DNA of 64,000 nt from Paenibacillus piri (GTDB lineage Bacteria; Bacillota; Bacilli; Paenibacillales; NBRC-103111): assembly GCF_004354045.1 (NCBI RefSeq), contig NZ_SMRT01000014.1, positions 62,001-126,000 on the forward strand. Reading direction: 5' to 3'. Every line of letters starts with the position of its first letter. The first letter of the stretch is position 1. Both the position numbers and the translations under genes were made by a program. Shown here in pieces: positions 1 to 7,933 of the stretch. Below the pieces are notes generated by a model that saw only the letters and a program-made list of their open reading frames with translations, was not told where the DNA came from and made no database searches.

Positions 1-573
1 GTGATCGGCACCGTGCTTTTTCAAAAAGCGGACCGCGTCCGTAATCGTGTCGGGCTGGAACAGCACGTCCGCATCGGTAAACAGAATGAGCTGTCCGCGC
101 GCTTGCTTGTAGCCCTGATACAGGGCATGATTTTTGCCCATCCAGCCGTCCGGCAGCGTCGTCACATGAATGATCCGCAGCGGCACGTCAATAAGCTCCC
201 GGCCTTCGGACCATTTGCGCAGTTCCTCCAGCTTGCGTCCGGTATCGTCCCGGGAACGGTCGTTAACGGCAATGATTTCGAGCCGCGGGTACGTTTGATT
301 CAACAAATGCCTGACCGTTTCCGTAATGGAAGCTTCCTCCTCCTTCGCGGCAATAACGACGGAGACGAGCGGCAGCTCCTGACCCGATTGGGCCTGCTGC
401 AGTATTTCCTTGGCCGTAAGCGAAGCTGTTCCCTTCGCACCCGCCTCACCGGCAATGACGGTTTGCGTACTGCGCGGAAGCCGGTACATTAGGCCGCGCG
501 CCCGGTACGTGTCGTAAAGCATCGCTAACCAATACAGCAGCGTGGCGACGGCCAGCAGCTTGATTACAAGCAT
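1..573 (-). CDS. Glycosyltransferase family 2 protein (N-terminal part, runs off the window)
   Basis: The minus strand is open from an ATG at 573 to the window edge (191 codons), with a GGGAGGA ribosome site just upstream. An N-terminal hydrophobic helix (about residues 2-19) is followed by a linker and a GT-A fold start: LVSVVIAAKEEE (about 68-79), VNDRSRDDT and the FTDADVLF block carrying the DxD metal/nucleotide-sugar site. GT2 enzymes with this membrane lead transfer sugars or process lipid-linked saccharides at the cytoplasmic face. The C-terminal half, which would hold acceptor-site residues and possible further membrane helices, is outside the window, so the substrate cannot be inferred. 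The gene is divergent from yyaC. Confidence 0.85.
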   Translation of the reverse strand, partial: MLVIKLLAVATLLYWLAMLYDTYRARGLMYRLPRSTQTVIAGEAGAKGTASLTAKEILQQAQSGQELPLVSVVIAAKEEEASITETVRHLLNQTYPRLEIIAVNDRSRDDTGRKLEELRKWSEGRELIDVPLRIIHVTTLPDGWMGKNHALYQGYKQARGQLILFTDADVLFQPDTITDAVRFLKKHGADH

Positions 574-610
574 AGGGGGTTCCTCCCGGGATGCTTATTT
601 CGGTTGAATA

Positions 611-690
611 GCATACGTATATATACTTTGCTTCGCACAGCCTTGATAAACGCGCTCGTCCCATTGGATGGTGAAGGCGTTTATTCTGGG
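611..690. repeat. Dispersed hairpin repeat, copy 1 (tandem pair)
   Basis: An 80-bp unit that recurs 90 bp downstream and again, more diverged, near 25.5, 27.0 and 58.3 kb. The core holds ATAAACGC near its 5' side and GCGTTTAT near its 3' side, with CGTCC and GGACG inside, so it can form an interrupted hairpin. The 5' flank is GCATACGTAT followed by CTTTGCTTCGCACA. It is noncoding and lies between divergent genes. Confidence 0.85.
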
Positions 691-700
691 TTGTATAAAA

Positions 701-780
701 GCATACGTATGTATACTTTGCTTCGCACAACCTTGATAAACGCGCTCGTCCCATTGGACGGCGAAGGCGTTTATTCTGGG
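701..780. repeat. Dispersed hairpin repeat, copy 2 (tandem pair)
   Basis: Near-identical to the unit at 611-690, differing at only a few positions and separated from it by a 10-bp TTGTATAAAA linker. The pair fills most of the gap between the glycosyltransferase and yyaC. The rest of the gap (781-993) shows only a TACAAT at 841-846 as a possible -10 for yyaC. Confidence 0.85.
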
Positions 781-993
781 GAATTATATCATGCGCTGCG
801 GTGCGGCGACAAATCGGCCTGCGGCCGTCCGGCAAGCTGTGCTACAATAAACAGGATAAGACTCTGCGCGCTGTGCGACCCGCGGGTTCCACATCGGCAA
901 TCTGAGGTTGAGAAACAAAGGACAACTGTATGGGGCCACGGACAGGGGCCGAACGCATATCGAAGCGGCAATAATACCGGAGGAGGGCGATGG

Positions 994-1578
994 ATGAGAA
1001 GCGAAGAAGACGCGGCGGAACGGATCGGATACGGAGAAGGAGGCTCCGCCGTCTTTCGGAAAAGAATTAAAGGGCCGGAGCTGACAACGTTTCTGATGTC
1101 CATACGGCAGAACGGGGCGAGTGCCGACGACCTGCTGTTTCTCTGTGTCGGAACGGATCGATCTACGGGAGATGCGCTGGGCCCGCTTGTCGGGATGATG
1201 CTGGAGGAGTCCGGATTCCCGCATGTAATCGGCACGCTGCGCGATCCGCTGGACGCAGGCAATATGGTCGAGCGGCTGAGTGGCTTGCCGGCCGGCAAAA
1301 CCGTGATTGCCATTGACGCCTGCCTCGGTCAACCTTCCTCCCTTGCCTGCTACCAGGTATCCAATCAACCGCTCGAGCCGGGCAAATCGCTCGGCAAGGC
1401 GCTGCCCTCTGTAGGCGATTATACGATTGCGGCGATCGTCAATGTGGACGGAGGCAACAAATATACGATTTTACAGAGCACGCCGCTATATCGGGTGTAC
1501 ACGATGGCCCATGAAATTGCAGCGGCGGTGAAGGAAGCATTCCCTCCAAATACAAAAGCGAAGGGGATGAACGTGTGA
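994..1578 (+). CDS. yyaC: YyaC-type spore protease-like protein (DUF1256)
   Basis: A 194-residue protein of the DUF1256/YyaC family, which shares the fold of hydrogenase-maturation and germination proteases and occurs in spore formers. Visible landmarks are LLFLCVGTDRSTGDALGP (about 51-68), containing the conserved GTDRxxGDxxGP signature, then GTLRDPLDAGN and VIAIDACLG. The ATG at 994 is chosen because a GGAGGAGG site lies 7-8 bp upstream; the open frame extends much further upstream but only through the repeat pair. The stop overlaps the GTG of the downstream ABC exporter by 4 bp, so the two are probably co-transcribed. The exact role of YyaC in sporulation is not settled. Confidence 0.9.
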   Translation: MRSEEDAAERIGYGEGGSAVFRKRIKGPELTTFLMSIRQNGASADDLLFLCVGTDRSTGDALGPLVGMMLEESGFPHVIGTLRDPLDAGNMVERLSGLPAGKTVIAIDACLGQPSSLACYQVSNQPLEPGKSLGKALPSVGDYTIAAIVNVDGGNKYTILQSTPLYRVYTMAHEIAAAVKEAFPPNTKAKGMNV

Positions 1579-3395
1579 GCAGAGACGGGGGGATGCGCTG
1601 GGAGGGAAGCAGCCGGCATGATTTGCAAAGCCGGGGCAAGGCGAGCATGAAGGAAGTCTCGATCCGGCGAATTTACGGGTTATTCCGGGCATATCGCTGG
1701 CAGCTGGCCGCCATCATTGTGCTTGCGCTTGCTTCGGCGCTGATCGGGTTGTTTCCTCCGTTGGTCATGAAAGAAATTATCGATATTGCAATCCCGCAGG
1801 GAGATCGGCGGTTTCTGTCGGAAATGATAGCGCTGCTGGTGCTGCTGCCATTGTTCAGCGGCTTGCTCGGCGTATGGCAAAACCACCAGAATACGAAGGT
1901 CGGGCAAGGTGTCATGCGCGACCTTAGACGGACGCTGTTCGCCAATTTGCAGCGGCAGTCGATGAGTTTTTTCACCGATGCGAAGTCGGGCGAGATCATC
2001 CAGCGGCTGACCGGCGATGTGCAGGCCGTGCAAAATGTCGTGACGACTGTCGTCGTCTCGGCCGTCACCCAGTCGGTAATCGTCATTACGACCGTCGTCA
2101 TTATCTTCGTGCTGGACTGGCGGTTCGCGATTCTCGCGACAGTCATTTTGCCCTTGTTCATTTTGCCTGTCCGCCGCGTGTCGCAAGTCCGCAAGCGGCT
2201 GCGCGGCGAAACCCAGCGGGTGCGTGGCGATATGTCGGCACAGCTGGGAGAAATTTTCGGCGTATCGGGCGCCCTGCTGACGCGCATTTTTCAGCAGGAA
2301 TCGAAGCAGGAGCAAGATTTTGACAAGCTGAATCAACGGGTGATGGATCTGGAGCTGCGCTTAAATCTGATCGGCCGCTGGTATATGATGGCGATCGGAC
2401 TTCTCGGGCCGCTCGGCACGGCGCTAATCTATTTCTACGGCGGCTGGAGTATTGTGTCCGGCAGCAGCATGTCGATCGGTGCGATCGTCGCCTTTACCGC
2501 CTATTTGGGCCGGCTGTACGGCCCCATTGGCACGCTCTTGAATCTGCAGGTCGAGGTGGCGACGGCGTTGGGCGTATTCCAGCGCATCTTCGAATACGAG
2601 GATATGCAGCCGGAGGTGGCCGACCGGCCGGGGGCCGGGCCGCTTCCCCCGCTGAGGGGGGAAGTGGCGTACCATCGCGTCTCGTATGCGTATCACAAGG
2701 ATAAGTATGCGCTCCGCGATGTGTCCTTTACCGCCCGCCCGGGCCAGGTCGTCGCGTTAGTCGGCCCGAGCGGCGCCGGCAAGTCGACGTTGATCGGCAT
2801 GCTGGCGCGGCTGTACGATCCGACCGGCGGCAACGTCACCGTCGACGGACGCGACGTCAAGGACGTGACGCTGGAATCGCTGCGCGCCCAGATCGCTTTT
2901 GTGACGCAGGAGTCGTTCATGTTCCACGCCTCCGTACGTGATAATCTGCGGTTCGCACGGCTCGACGCGACCGATGAAGAGCTGGAGTCGGCCTGCCGCC
3001 AGGCCTACATTCACGATACCGTCGCTGCCATGCCACAGGGCTACGGGACGATGGTCGGCGAACGCGGCCATCGTCTGTCAGGCGGGGAGCGGCAGCGGCT
3101 CGCTATTGCGCGGGCGATCTTGAAAAACCCGCGTATTCTCGTGCTCGACGAGGCGACCTCGCATCTCGACTCCGAATCGGAGTCGTATGTGCAAGCGGCG
3201 CTCGACGAATTGATGCGGGGGCGGACGACGCTCGTCATCGCCCACCGTTTGTCCACGATCCTGGCCGCGGACAGGATCATTGTGCTGGAGGCCGGCCGCG
3301 TCGCGGAAGCCGGCCGGCACGAAGAGCTGCTGGAGCGGGACGGGCTGTACGCAAGACTGTACCGGACGCAGTTCGAAAAAGCTTTGGGCTCGTAG
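1575..3395 (+). CDS. ABC exporter half-transporter (membrane domain fused to ATPase)
   Basis: A 606-residue type I ABC exporter. Residues about 40-340 carry six membrane segments and about 365-600 the ATPase: Walker A GPSGAGKST, Q-loop FVTQES, signature LSGGERQR, Walker B ILVLDEAT and the H-loop IAHR. Such half-transporters work as dimers exporting lipids, peptides or drugs. The GTG start at 1575 overlaps the yyaC stop (GTGA) and has AAGGGG upstream; an internal ATG about 24 codons later is possible. The N-terminal 24 residues are polar and unusual for the family. No substrate can be deduced. Confidence 0.9.
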   Translation: MSRDGGMRWEGSSRHDLQSRGKASMKEVSIRRIYGLFRAYRWQLAAIIVLALASALIGLFPPLVMKEIIDIAIPQGDRRFLSEMIALLVLLPLFSGLLGVWQNHQNTKVGQGVMRDLRRTLFANLQRQSMSFFTDAKSGEIIQRLTGDVQAVQNVVTTVVVSAVTQSVIVITTVVIIFVLDWRFAILATVILPLFILPVRRVSQVRKRLRGETQRVRGDMSAQLGEIFGVSGALLTRIFQQESKQEQDFDKLNQRVMDLELRLNLIGRWYMMAIGLLGPLGTALIYFYGGWSIVSGSSMSIGAIVAFTAYLGRLYGPIGTLLNLQVEVATALGVFQRIFEYEDMQPEVADRPGAGPLPPLRGEVAYHRVSYAYHKDKYALRDVSFTARPGQVVALVGPSGAGKSTLIGMLARLYDPTGGNVTVDGRDVKDVTLESLRAQIAFVTQESFMFHASVRDNLRFARLDATDEELESACRQAYIHDTVAAMPQGYGTMVGERGHRLSGGERQRLAIARAILKNPRILVLDEATSHLDSESESYVQAALDELMRGRTTLVIAHRLSTILAADRIIVLEAGRVAEAGRHEELLERDGLYARLYRTQFEKALGS

Positions 3396-3548
3396 CGTTC
3401 CGTTCGAAGCCGGCGGGCCGAACCGGGCGCACCCGGTAATACGGTTCGCAGCATACCCGGTAAAGCCGGCAGCGATCGTAACTCCGGCAATTCCGTTGCA
3501 ACGAAAAAGGCGATAAAAATTGATCGCAAGATAGGATGAGCTGTATGC

Positions 3549-3570
3549 GGCGGTATTAATAGCCGCCTTT
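3549..3570 (+). terminator. Possible terminator of the yyaC-ABC exporter unit
   Basis: GGCGG at 3549-3553 pairs with CCGCC at 3563-3567 around an AT-rich loop, followed by only three T residues. It lies 150 bp after the exporter stop. The short U-tract makes it a weak call. Confidence 0.4.
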
Positions 3571-3643
3571 CAGGCGATTGCAACGATCGATGCCGACGCC
3601 CCAAGATTCATCAGAGTGCAAGCTGCCGCCCCGATGACAACGA

Positions 3644-3682
3644 TATAAAAGCCGTTCCCGCAGCAATTGCCGGCGAACGGCT
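3644..3682 (-). terminator. Terminator of the ykkCD operon
   Basis: On the minus strand AGCCGTTC (3682-3675) pairs perfectly with GAACGGCT (3657-3650), followed by TTTTATA. It is located about 70 bp downstream of the ykkD stop. Confidence 0.7.
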
Positions 3683-3753
3683 GTGACTTTGTATAAAAAG
3701 CATAAGCTGCCGCATAATTGCAAACGATATTCAACGGGGTGTCCTGTTCTTAC

Positions 3754-4068
3754 TCAAGATACAAGCTTCAAGCCGACGGCGGCCCCGAGCACCAGCAGAA
3801 TGAACAAAATGCGCTGCATATTTTTGGGCTCGCTGTAAAACATCATGCCCAACAGCGCTCCGCCGGAAGCGCCTATACCGGTCCAAATCGCGTAGGCGGT
3901 GCCCATAGGCAGCGTCTTCATGGCGACAGCCAGAAACAGGAAGCTCGCTCCGAAGCCAAGGATGAGCAGCGCAAAGGAGTACCAGCTGCGGTCTTTATGC
4001 AGCTTGTTGATCATCGCAACGCCAAACATTTCGCAGGCGCCGGCAAGCACAAGAAATACCCAGTTCAT
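3754..4068 (-). CDS. ykkD: SMR-family guanidinium exporter subunit, YkkD-like
   Basis: A 104-residue four-helix small multidrug resistance protein: MNWVFLVLAGACEMFGVA opens helix 1 with the conserved membrane Glu at position 13, and TLPMGTAYAIWTGIGASGG is the characteristic SMR helix-2/3 block. Sequence and length match Bacillus YkkD. It pairs with the upstream YkkC homologue as an obligate heterodimer that exports guanidinium by proton exchange. The ATG overlaps the ykkC stop (ATGA) and has AAAGGAG upstream. The guanidine riboswitch in front of the operon supports the substrate assignment over a general drug-efflux role. Confidence 0.92.
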   Translation of the reverse strand: MNWVFLVLAGACEMFGVAMINKLHKDRSWYSFALLILGFGASFLFLAVAMKTLPMGTAYAIWTGIGASGGALLGMMFYSEPKNMQRILFILLVLGAAVGLKLVS

Positions 4069-4418
4069 GAGACGTCAGCTCCTTTTAGTTTAGGGTCGTG
4101 CTGCTCTTTCGTTACCATTTTGAGTCCGATTACCCCGACCAGCAAAACACAAATCAATGCCACCTTGGCAGGCTTGAACGCTTCGCCGAAAAAAATGATT
4201 TCCGCCAAAACGGTTCCCGCCGTACCGAGCCCGACAAAAACGGCATAGACCGTACCCACGGGAAGATGGCGCCCCGCCATAATCATTCCGTAAAAGCTGA
4301 CGGCTATCGCAATGAACGTCGCAGCCCATTCCCCAAAGCTGTCCGCATGCTTGAGACCCATAACCCAAACGACTTCGAATAAGGCCGCGACGAACACTTT
4401 AATCCAGTTGATATTCAT
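4065..4418 (-). CDS. ykkC: SMR-family guanidinium exporter subunit, YkkC-like
   Basis: A 117-residue SMR protein with four membrane segments. The N-terminal FEVVWVMGLKHADSF closely resembles Bacillus YkkC and contains the conserved Glu of helix 1; LPVGTVYAVFVGLGTAGTV is the central SMR motif. A polar tail (about 103-117) follows helix 4. It is first in a two-gene operon with ykkD, translated from ATG 4418 behind GGGAGG. Transcription starts beyond a ykkC-class riboswitch, so expression is expected to rise with guanidinium. Confidence 0.92.
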   Translation of the reverse strand: MNINWIKVFVAALFEVVWVMGLKHADSFGEWAATFIAIAVSFYGMIMAGRHLPVGTVYAVFVGLGTAGTVLAEIIFFGEAFKPAKVALICVLLVGVIGLKMVTKEQHDPKLKGADVS

Positions 4419-4453
4419 TTCTTTTTAACCTCCCATTGACTTTGCGGCTGTCC

Positions 4454-4592
4454 AAATAAAAAAACCTGTGAGATAACCGCTTTGTCAGCAATTATTCTCC
4501 CAGGTTTTTATCCTTCCGTGGCACAGCGCGCGCTGTGAGTTTTCCCTCGGACCAGACCAGCTATACGGCTGTAAGCTGCGGAACCCTAGAAA
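4454..4592 (-). promoter_or_regulatory. Guanidine-I (ykkC) riboswitch with terminator platform
   Basis: On the minus strand from about 4592 the leader reads CTAGGGTTCCGC, then CTGGTCCGAG, then CACGGAAGGATAAAAACCTGG and GGGAGA, the signature blocks of the ykkC RNA in the right order. Downstream, AACCTGGGAGA can pair with TCTCACAGGTT followed by TTTTTTT (ending near 4454), an intrinsic terminator overlapping the 3' side of the aptamer. The logic is an ON switch: guanidinium binding prevents the terminator and allows ykkCD transcription. Confidence 0.93.
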
Positions 4593-4654
4593 ACATTTGG
4601 TATGAAATTAATCAAAGATCATATTGCGGGGATCGTTCCCCGTTTCGCACAACT

Positions 4655-4672
4655 AACTAACGTTCATTAGTT
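4655..4672. promoter_or_regulatory. Possible TetR-type operator upstream of the riboswitch
   Basis: A perfect inverted repeat AACTAA-CGTTCA-TTAGTT sits 7 bp downstream of the predicted -10 of the ykkCD promoter, at a place where a bound repressor would block initiation. The pattern resembles many TetR-family operators. No TetR gene is in the window. Confidence 0.5.
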
Positions 4673-4678
4673 GCCCTC

Positions 4679-4707
4679 ATTGTACTCTATCGTGACTTTG
4701 TTTGCAA
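4679..4707 (-). promoter_or_regulatory. SigA-type promoter for the riboswitch-ykkCD transcript
   Basis: On the minus strand TTGCAA (4707-4702) is followed after exactly 17 bp by TACAAT (4684-4679). It is placed about 90 bp upstream of the aptamer start. Confidence 0.65.
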
Positions 4708-4862
4708 CCTTGTTTTTGCGGCTTGCTGCGAGGCATACGGGTAAGAAATCCGTCCGTTTCCGGAAAAAATCGTTGCCATCATTTCTCTGCGTTGTTCCGA
4801 TATGCAGGCTCCATTACAATTAAACTTAATTATGTATATTCAAAAAGCGAGGTGCACCGATT

Positions 4863-5588
4863 ATGTCAGACGGACATTTATGGGAACGATTTTTTAACGA
4901 GCACGCCCCGAACTATATGGAAAACCGATTTACCCGCAATACGGTGGCCGAGGTTGATTTTCTGATAAAGGAGATGCCGCTGGCTGCGGGATGCTCCGTC
5001 CTTGATATCGGCTGCGGGACGGGACGGCATGCGGTTGAGCTGGCGGCACGAGACCGCTCGGTCACAGGCCTGGATTTGTCGGAAGGCATGCTGAACGAGG
5101 CGCGAAAAGCGGCGCGACAGTCAGGAGTTTCCGTAGAGTGGGTACATGGCGATGCCGCCGCGTTTTCCATGCCGCAGCCATTCGATGCCGCGATCTGCTT
5201 ATGCGAGGGGGCGTTCGGACTGTTTACGATGGAGGATATCCCGGACGAGAAAAGCATGGCCATTTTGGGCAACATTCGCGATGCGCTTAAACCGGGGGCG
5301 CCGTTTCTAATGACCACCCTGAACGGGTACCGGACGATTCGCAAGGTCAATCAAAGCGATGTCGCAAGCGGCCGGTTCGATCCGGTAACGATGACCGAAC
5401 TCGTCGATGACGAGAGCATTCGCCAGCAATATAAGGAAAGGCGCTATACGCCGCCCGAGCTTGCGCTCATGCTGCGCTTTTGCGGCTTCGGGGTCGATCA
5501 TATTTGGGGCGGCACCGCAGGCAGCTGGGGCCGCCGGGATGTGGCGCTAGATGAGGTCGAATTCATGGTGCTGTGCCATAAAGCTTGA
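4863..5588 (+). CDS. Class I SAM-dependent methyltransferase
   Basis: A 241-residue Rossmann methyltransferase. Motif I is VLDIGCGTGRHA (about 46-57), motif II is VTGLDLSEGML with the acidic residue that binds the ribose of SAM, and VEWVHGDAAAF supplies the next adenine-side Asp. The C-terminal part (RRYTPPELALMLRFCGF) is typical of small-molecule or ubiquinone/UbiE-like methyltransferases. ATG 4863 has GAGGTG upstream. It is a single gene between the ykkCD promoter and a repeat region, and the substrate is unknown. Confidence 0.85.
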   Translation: MSDGHLWERFFNEHAPNYMENRFTRNTVAEVDFLIKEMPLAAGCSVLDIGCGTGRHAVELAARDRSVTGLDLSEGMLNEARKAARQSGVSVEWVHGDAAAFSMPQPFDAAICLCEGAFGLFTMEDIPDEKSMAILGNIRDALKPGAPFLMTTLNGYRTIRKVNQSDVASGRFDPVTMTELVDDESIRQQYKERRYTPPELALMLRFCGFGVDHIWGGTAGSWGRRDVALDEVEFMVLCHKA

Positions 5589-5756
5589 TCGTGTCGCGGC
5601 AAGAGTTCGTCAACGCATGAACAGCCGCATCCCCGGATGAGGAGAGACAGCTCGCGCTTTCACGGCCCCTGAGGGGACTGCGACCAGGAAAAACCGAATG
5701 TACCGGGCCGCGGACGTATCACGTGCCTTCAGTAACGAACAACTTCAATTCGGAGC

Positions 5757-5950
5757 GGGGTAACGGACTGAGATGCCGCTATTTGCCCCGATTTCTGCCT
5801 TTTGGCATTGCAACGGACCGGAAAGACGTTATGATGTGCGCCAGGTGTTCATTTGCACCATTTGCCGCGAATTAACGTCTCCTCGGTCCGTTTTACTTGA
5901 AAAACCATTGTTTTGCCGTAAATAAAGGCTCTGCGGTCCGTTACGGTTAA
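5757..5950. repeat. Dispersed ~195-bp intergenic repeat, copy A
   Basis: A noncoding stretch that matches 14637-14830 over its whole length in the same orientation, for example CGGACTGAGATGCCGCTATTTGCC against TGGACTGAGGTGCCGTTATTTGCC, then CATTTGC, AATAACGTCT-like blocks and ACTTGAAAAA. GTCCGTT-type motifs recur within it at intervals. It occupies the otherwise empty 5.59-6.10 kb gap downstream of two convergent genes. I saw no gene or RNA signature in the rest of that gap. Confidence 0.75.
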
Positions 5951-6101
5951 GATACCGTTCGACGGACTGTTGGACGGTGTTGTGCTTGCATTGATTTTTG
6001 GATAGTTGCCGCCAGTCATATTTAGCCGTCGGGACACTACGTACCGTTCTGCCCGGCCCTGCCCAATGCCGCAAAGTCGACATCCCATCGATAATCGCAG
6101 C

Positions 6102-7856
6102 TTATTGCGATATTTCGGTCACCGTCACCTTGTATTCATACGTCGGGGACGGCGGCTTTTTCAATTCCTCCAGCCCGGTATAGATGCCGGTTATGACGGC
6201 AGGACCGGTCTTGAACCGGACTTTGCCGCTAAGCGTTATAAAGCCGTTGCTGAGCTGAACGATCGCTTTATTGTCCTCAACCGATGTGATGGTGACCGGA
6301 AAGCGGACTTTCTCGTTTTTATGCGCGGTCAGCTCCGTCAGCGGGATCTCGGTAAAGTCCGTATTCGTTTTAGCGAACACATATTTATTGTGGCGATACT
6401 CGTAGTATGCCTTGCGTCCGGCCCCATCGCCGACAGGGTTGTCGAGGATGACGGCACCGTCGCGGTCTACCTCCAGCTTGTCGGCTTCGACATCCAACAC
6501 TTTGCGCATTTGCGTCGACTTAATCTCGTAGACAAGATAACGTGTCTTCCGGCTTTTCGCAGCCGCCTCCAGCAGCAGCGCCGCGTCCGCTTTGCCGCTT
6601 CCGAGCTGTTCGGACCACCCGATTGATTTGATCGTCAGTCCTTTTTCGAGCCCGGTTTGCGCGGTCTCGATTTTTTGATCCTGCAGCAGCCGGGCGGCAA
6701 GCAGCGTCTGCTCATCCGCCAGTCCGGCCGCCATCAGCTTGACGCCGCCCGATCCTTTGGCGCTGGCGACATGGGTGAGCTTGGGCTCGTTCCCCGCCGC
6801 CTTGCGCAGCAGCTGGAGCGGATCAGATTCGAGCCAGAGCTGCTCGACGCCGCGAACCTCTTTTCCCGTATCCTGATACTTGTCCAGCACATTGTAGAGT
6901 GCGATCGCATCCGCAAACTTTTTGGATGCGACGAGCTGCTCTGCGCGGTCGAACTGCTTGCGGATATTGGTTTGAACGTAGCTGCTCACTTTGGATGAAG
7001 GGCTGCTGAATTCTTTGGCCGTCTGATAGACGAGCGCCGTATCGATAAAGCCTTTCAGGTCGTTCTTCGTCAGCAGCTTGGCGAGAGCGCTCTGCGCATA
7101 GGCCTCCAGCCGGGGGGCAAGCCAGGCGGCCTCGACGCCGTTCGTATCGTAAAATTTGCGGATTCGCACCGCATCCTTCAGGGCATCCGCAAACGGCTTG
7201 TCTTTAAAAGCTGCGTCGAGCCGGGCCTGGTCGTATTTGTCCAGCAGCTTGTTCAGCTGCTGATTTTTTGCTTTCTCATCCGGGAAAAAAGCGGCAGGCA
7301 GCTGAAGCAGCAGGACGATTGCATTGTCGCTGTCAAACGTTTTTTTGCCGATGTCGGCCTCGATGCTTTGGATGAGCTTTTGCTTGGCGCCGGCGAATGC
7401 ATCGGCAAACCGCTTGTCCGCTTGCCGGGCGGCGGCAATTTCGGCGAACCGCTTTTGCCCGGCTTCGTCCTGTGCGGCCGCATCGGCGGCCTGCGCCTGG
7501 TAGGCTTTGTAGCTGCTGAGCAGCAGCGCAACGTCATTCGCGCTAACAGCCGCTGTCAGGTCCTCGTCCAATTGCGCAAAAAACCGCTGCAGCTGGGCGA
7601 CGGGCTGCAATACCGCGAGCGCCGCCGCCGTTTCATTCTCCTTATAGTCGATACTGCGGATGCTTTGGACGCGCATGTACGCTGCCTCCGCCGCCAACTC
7701 TTCTCCGGCGGCCTGCAGCGCGGCGGCTTCGTCATACAGCTTCGTTTTTTGCCAGGCGTAGTAGCCTTTATAGGCGGCCAGACACAGTATGAATGCAAAC
7801 AGCAGCGCCGCCGCGTTGCGGCTCCGCCCCGATTGCTTATATAGGGAAGAGGTCAT
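6102..7856 (-). CDS. Membrane-anchored helical protein of the tubulin/VWA locus
   Basis: A 584-residue protein that I do not recognise. One membrane segment lies near the N-terminus (about 16-34, AALLFAFILCLAAYKGYYAW). The following 320 residues are Ala/Leu/Lys/Glu-rich, helical and possibly TPR-like (repeated KKFADA-type helices). The last roughly 230 residues are beta-rich, with a fragment around DREVDRDGAVILDN and a C-terminal beta region KVRFKTGPAVITGIY. The topology suggests an extracytoplasmic domain tethered to the membrane. It is last in a three-gene minus-strand unit (9036 to 6102); ATG 7856 has AAAGGAGG upstream. Its divergence from the VWA gene at 9299 suggests it serves the same system. 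Confidence 0.8.
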   Translation of the reverse strand: MTSSLYKQSGRSRNAAALLFAFILCLAAYKGYYAWQKTKLYDEAAALQAAGEELAAEAAYMRVQSIRSIDYKENETAAALAVLQPVAQLQRFFAQLDEDLTAAVSANDVALLLSSYKAYQAQAADAAAQDEAGQKRFAEIAAARQADKRFADAFAGAKQKLIQSIEADIGKKTFDSDNAIVLLLQLPAAFFPDEKAKNQQLNKLLDKYDQARLDAAFKDKPFADALKDAVRIRKFYDTNGVEAAWLAPRLEAYAQSALAKLLTKNDLKGFIDTALVYQTAKEFSSPSSKVSSYVQTNIRKQFDRAEQLVASKKFADAIALYNVLDKYQDTGKEVRGVEQLWLESDPLQLLRKAAGNEPKLTHVASAKGSGGVKLMAAGLADEQTLLAARLLQDQKIETAQTGLEKGLTIKSIGWSEQLGSGKADAALLLEAAAKSRKTRYLVYEIKSTQMRKVLDVEADKLEVDRDGAVILDNPVGDGAGRKAYYEYRHNKYVFAKTNTDFTEIPLTELTAHKNEKVRFPVTITSVEDNKAIVQLSNGFITLSGKVRFKTGPAVITGIYTGLEELKKPPSPTYEYKVTVTEISQ

Positions 7857-7933
7857 CGTTAGCCTCCTTTATTTGCCATTCCTCAAGCCTTTTTCCAAAT
7901 TCATCGACAGTCTCTTTATTTTCTGAATTTCAG

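Noticed and set aside
1..492. Plus-strand open frame at the window start (163 codons)
   Set aside because: The minus strand in the same region reads as a clear GT2 glycosyltransferase with DxD motif and ribosome site. The plus frame is its shadow.
604..993. N-terminal extension of YyaC through the two hairpin repeats
   Set aside because: The extension only translates the repeats, has no ribosome site, and the GGAGGAGG-ATG at 994 gives the normal family length.
5829..6088. Small minus-strand frames in the repeat region
   Set aside because: They overlap the dispersed 195-bp element and the space after the 584-aa gene, with no ribosome site and no protein-like pattern.
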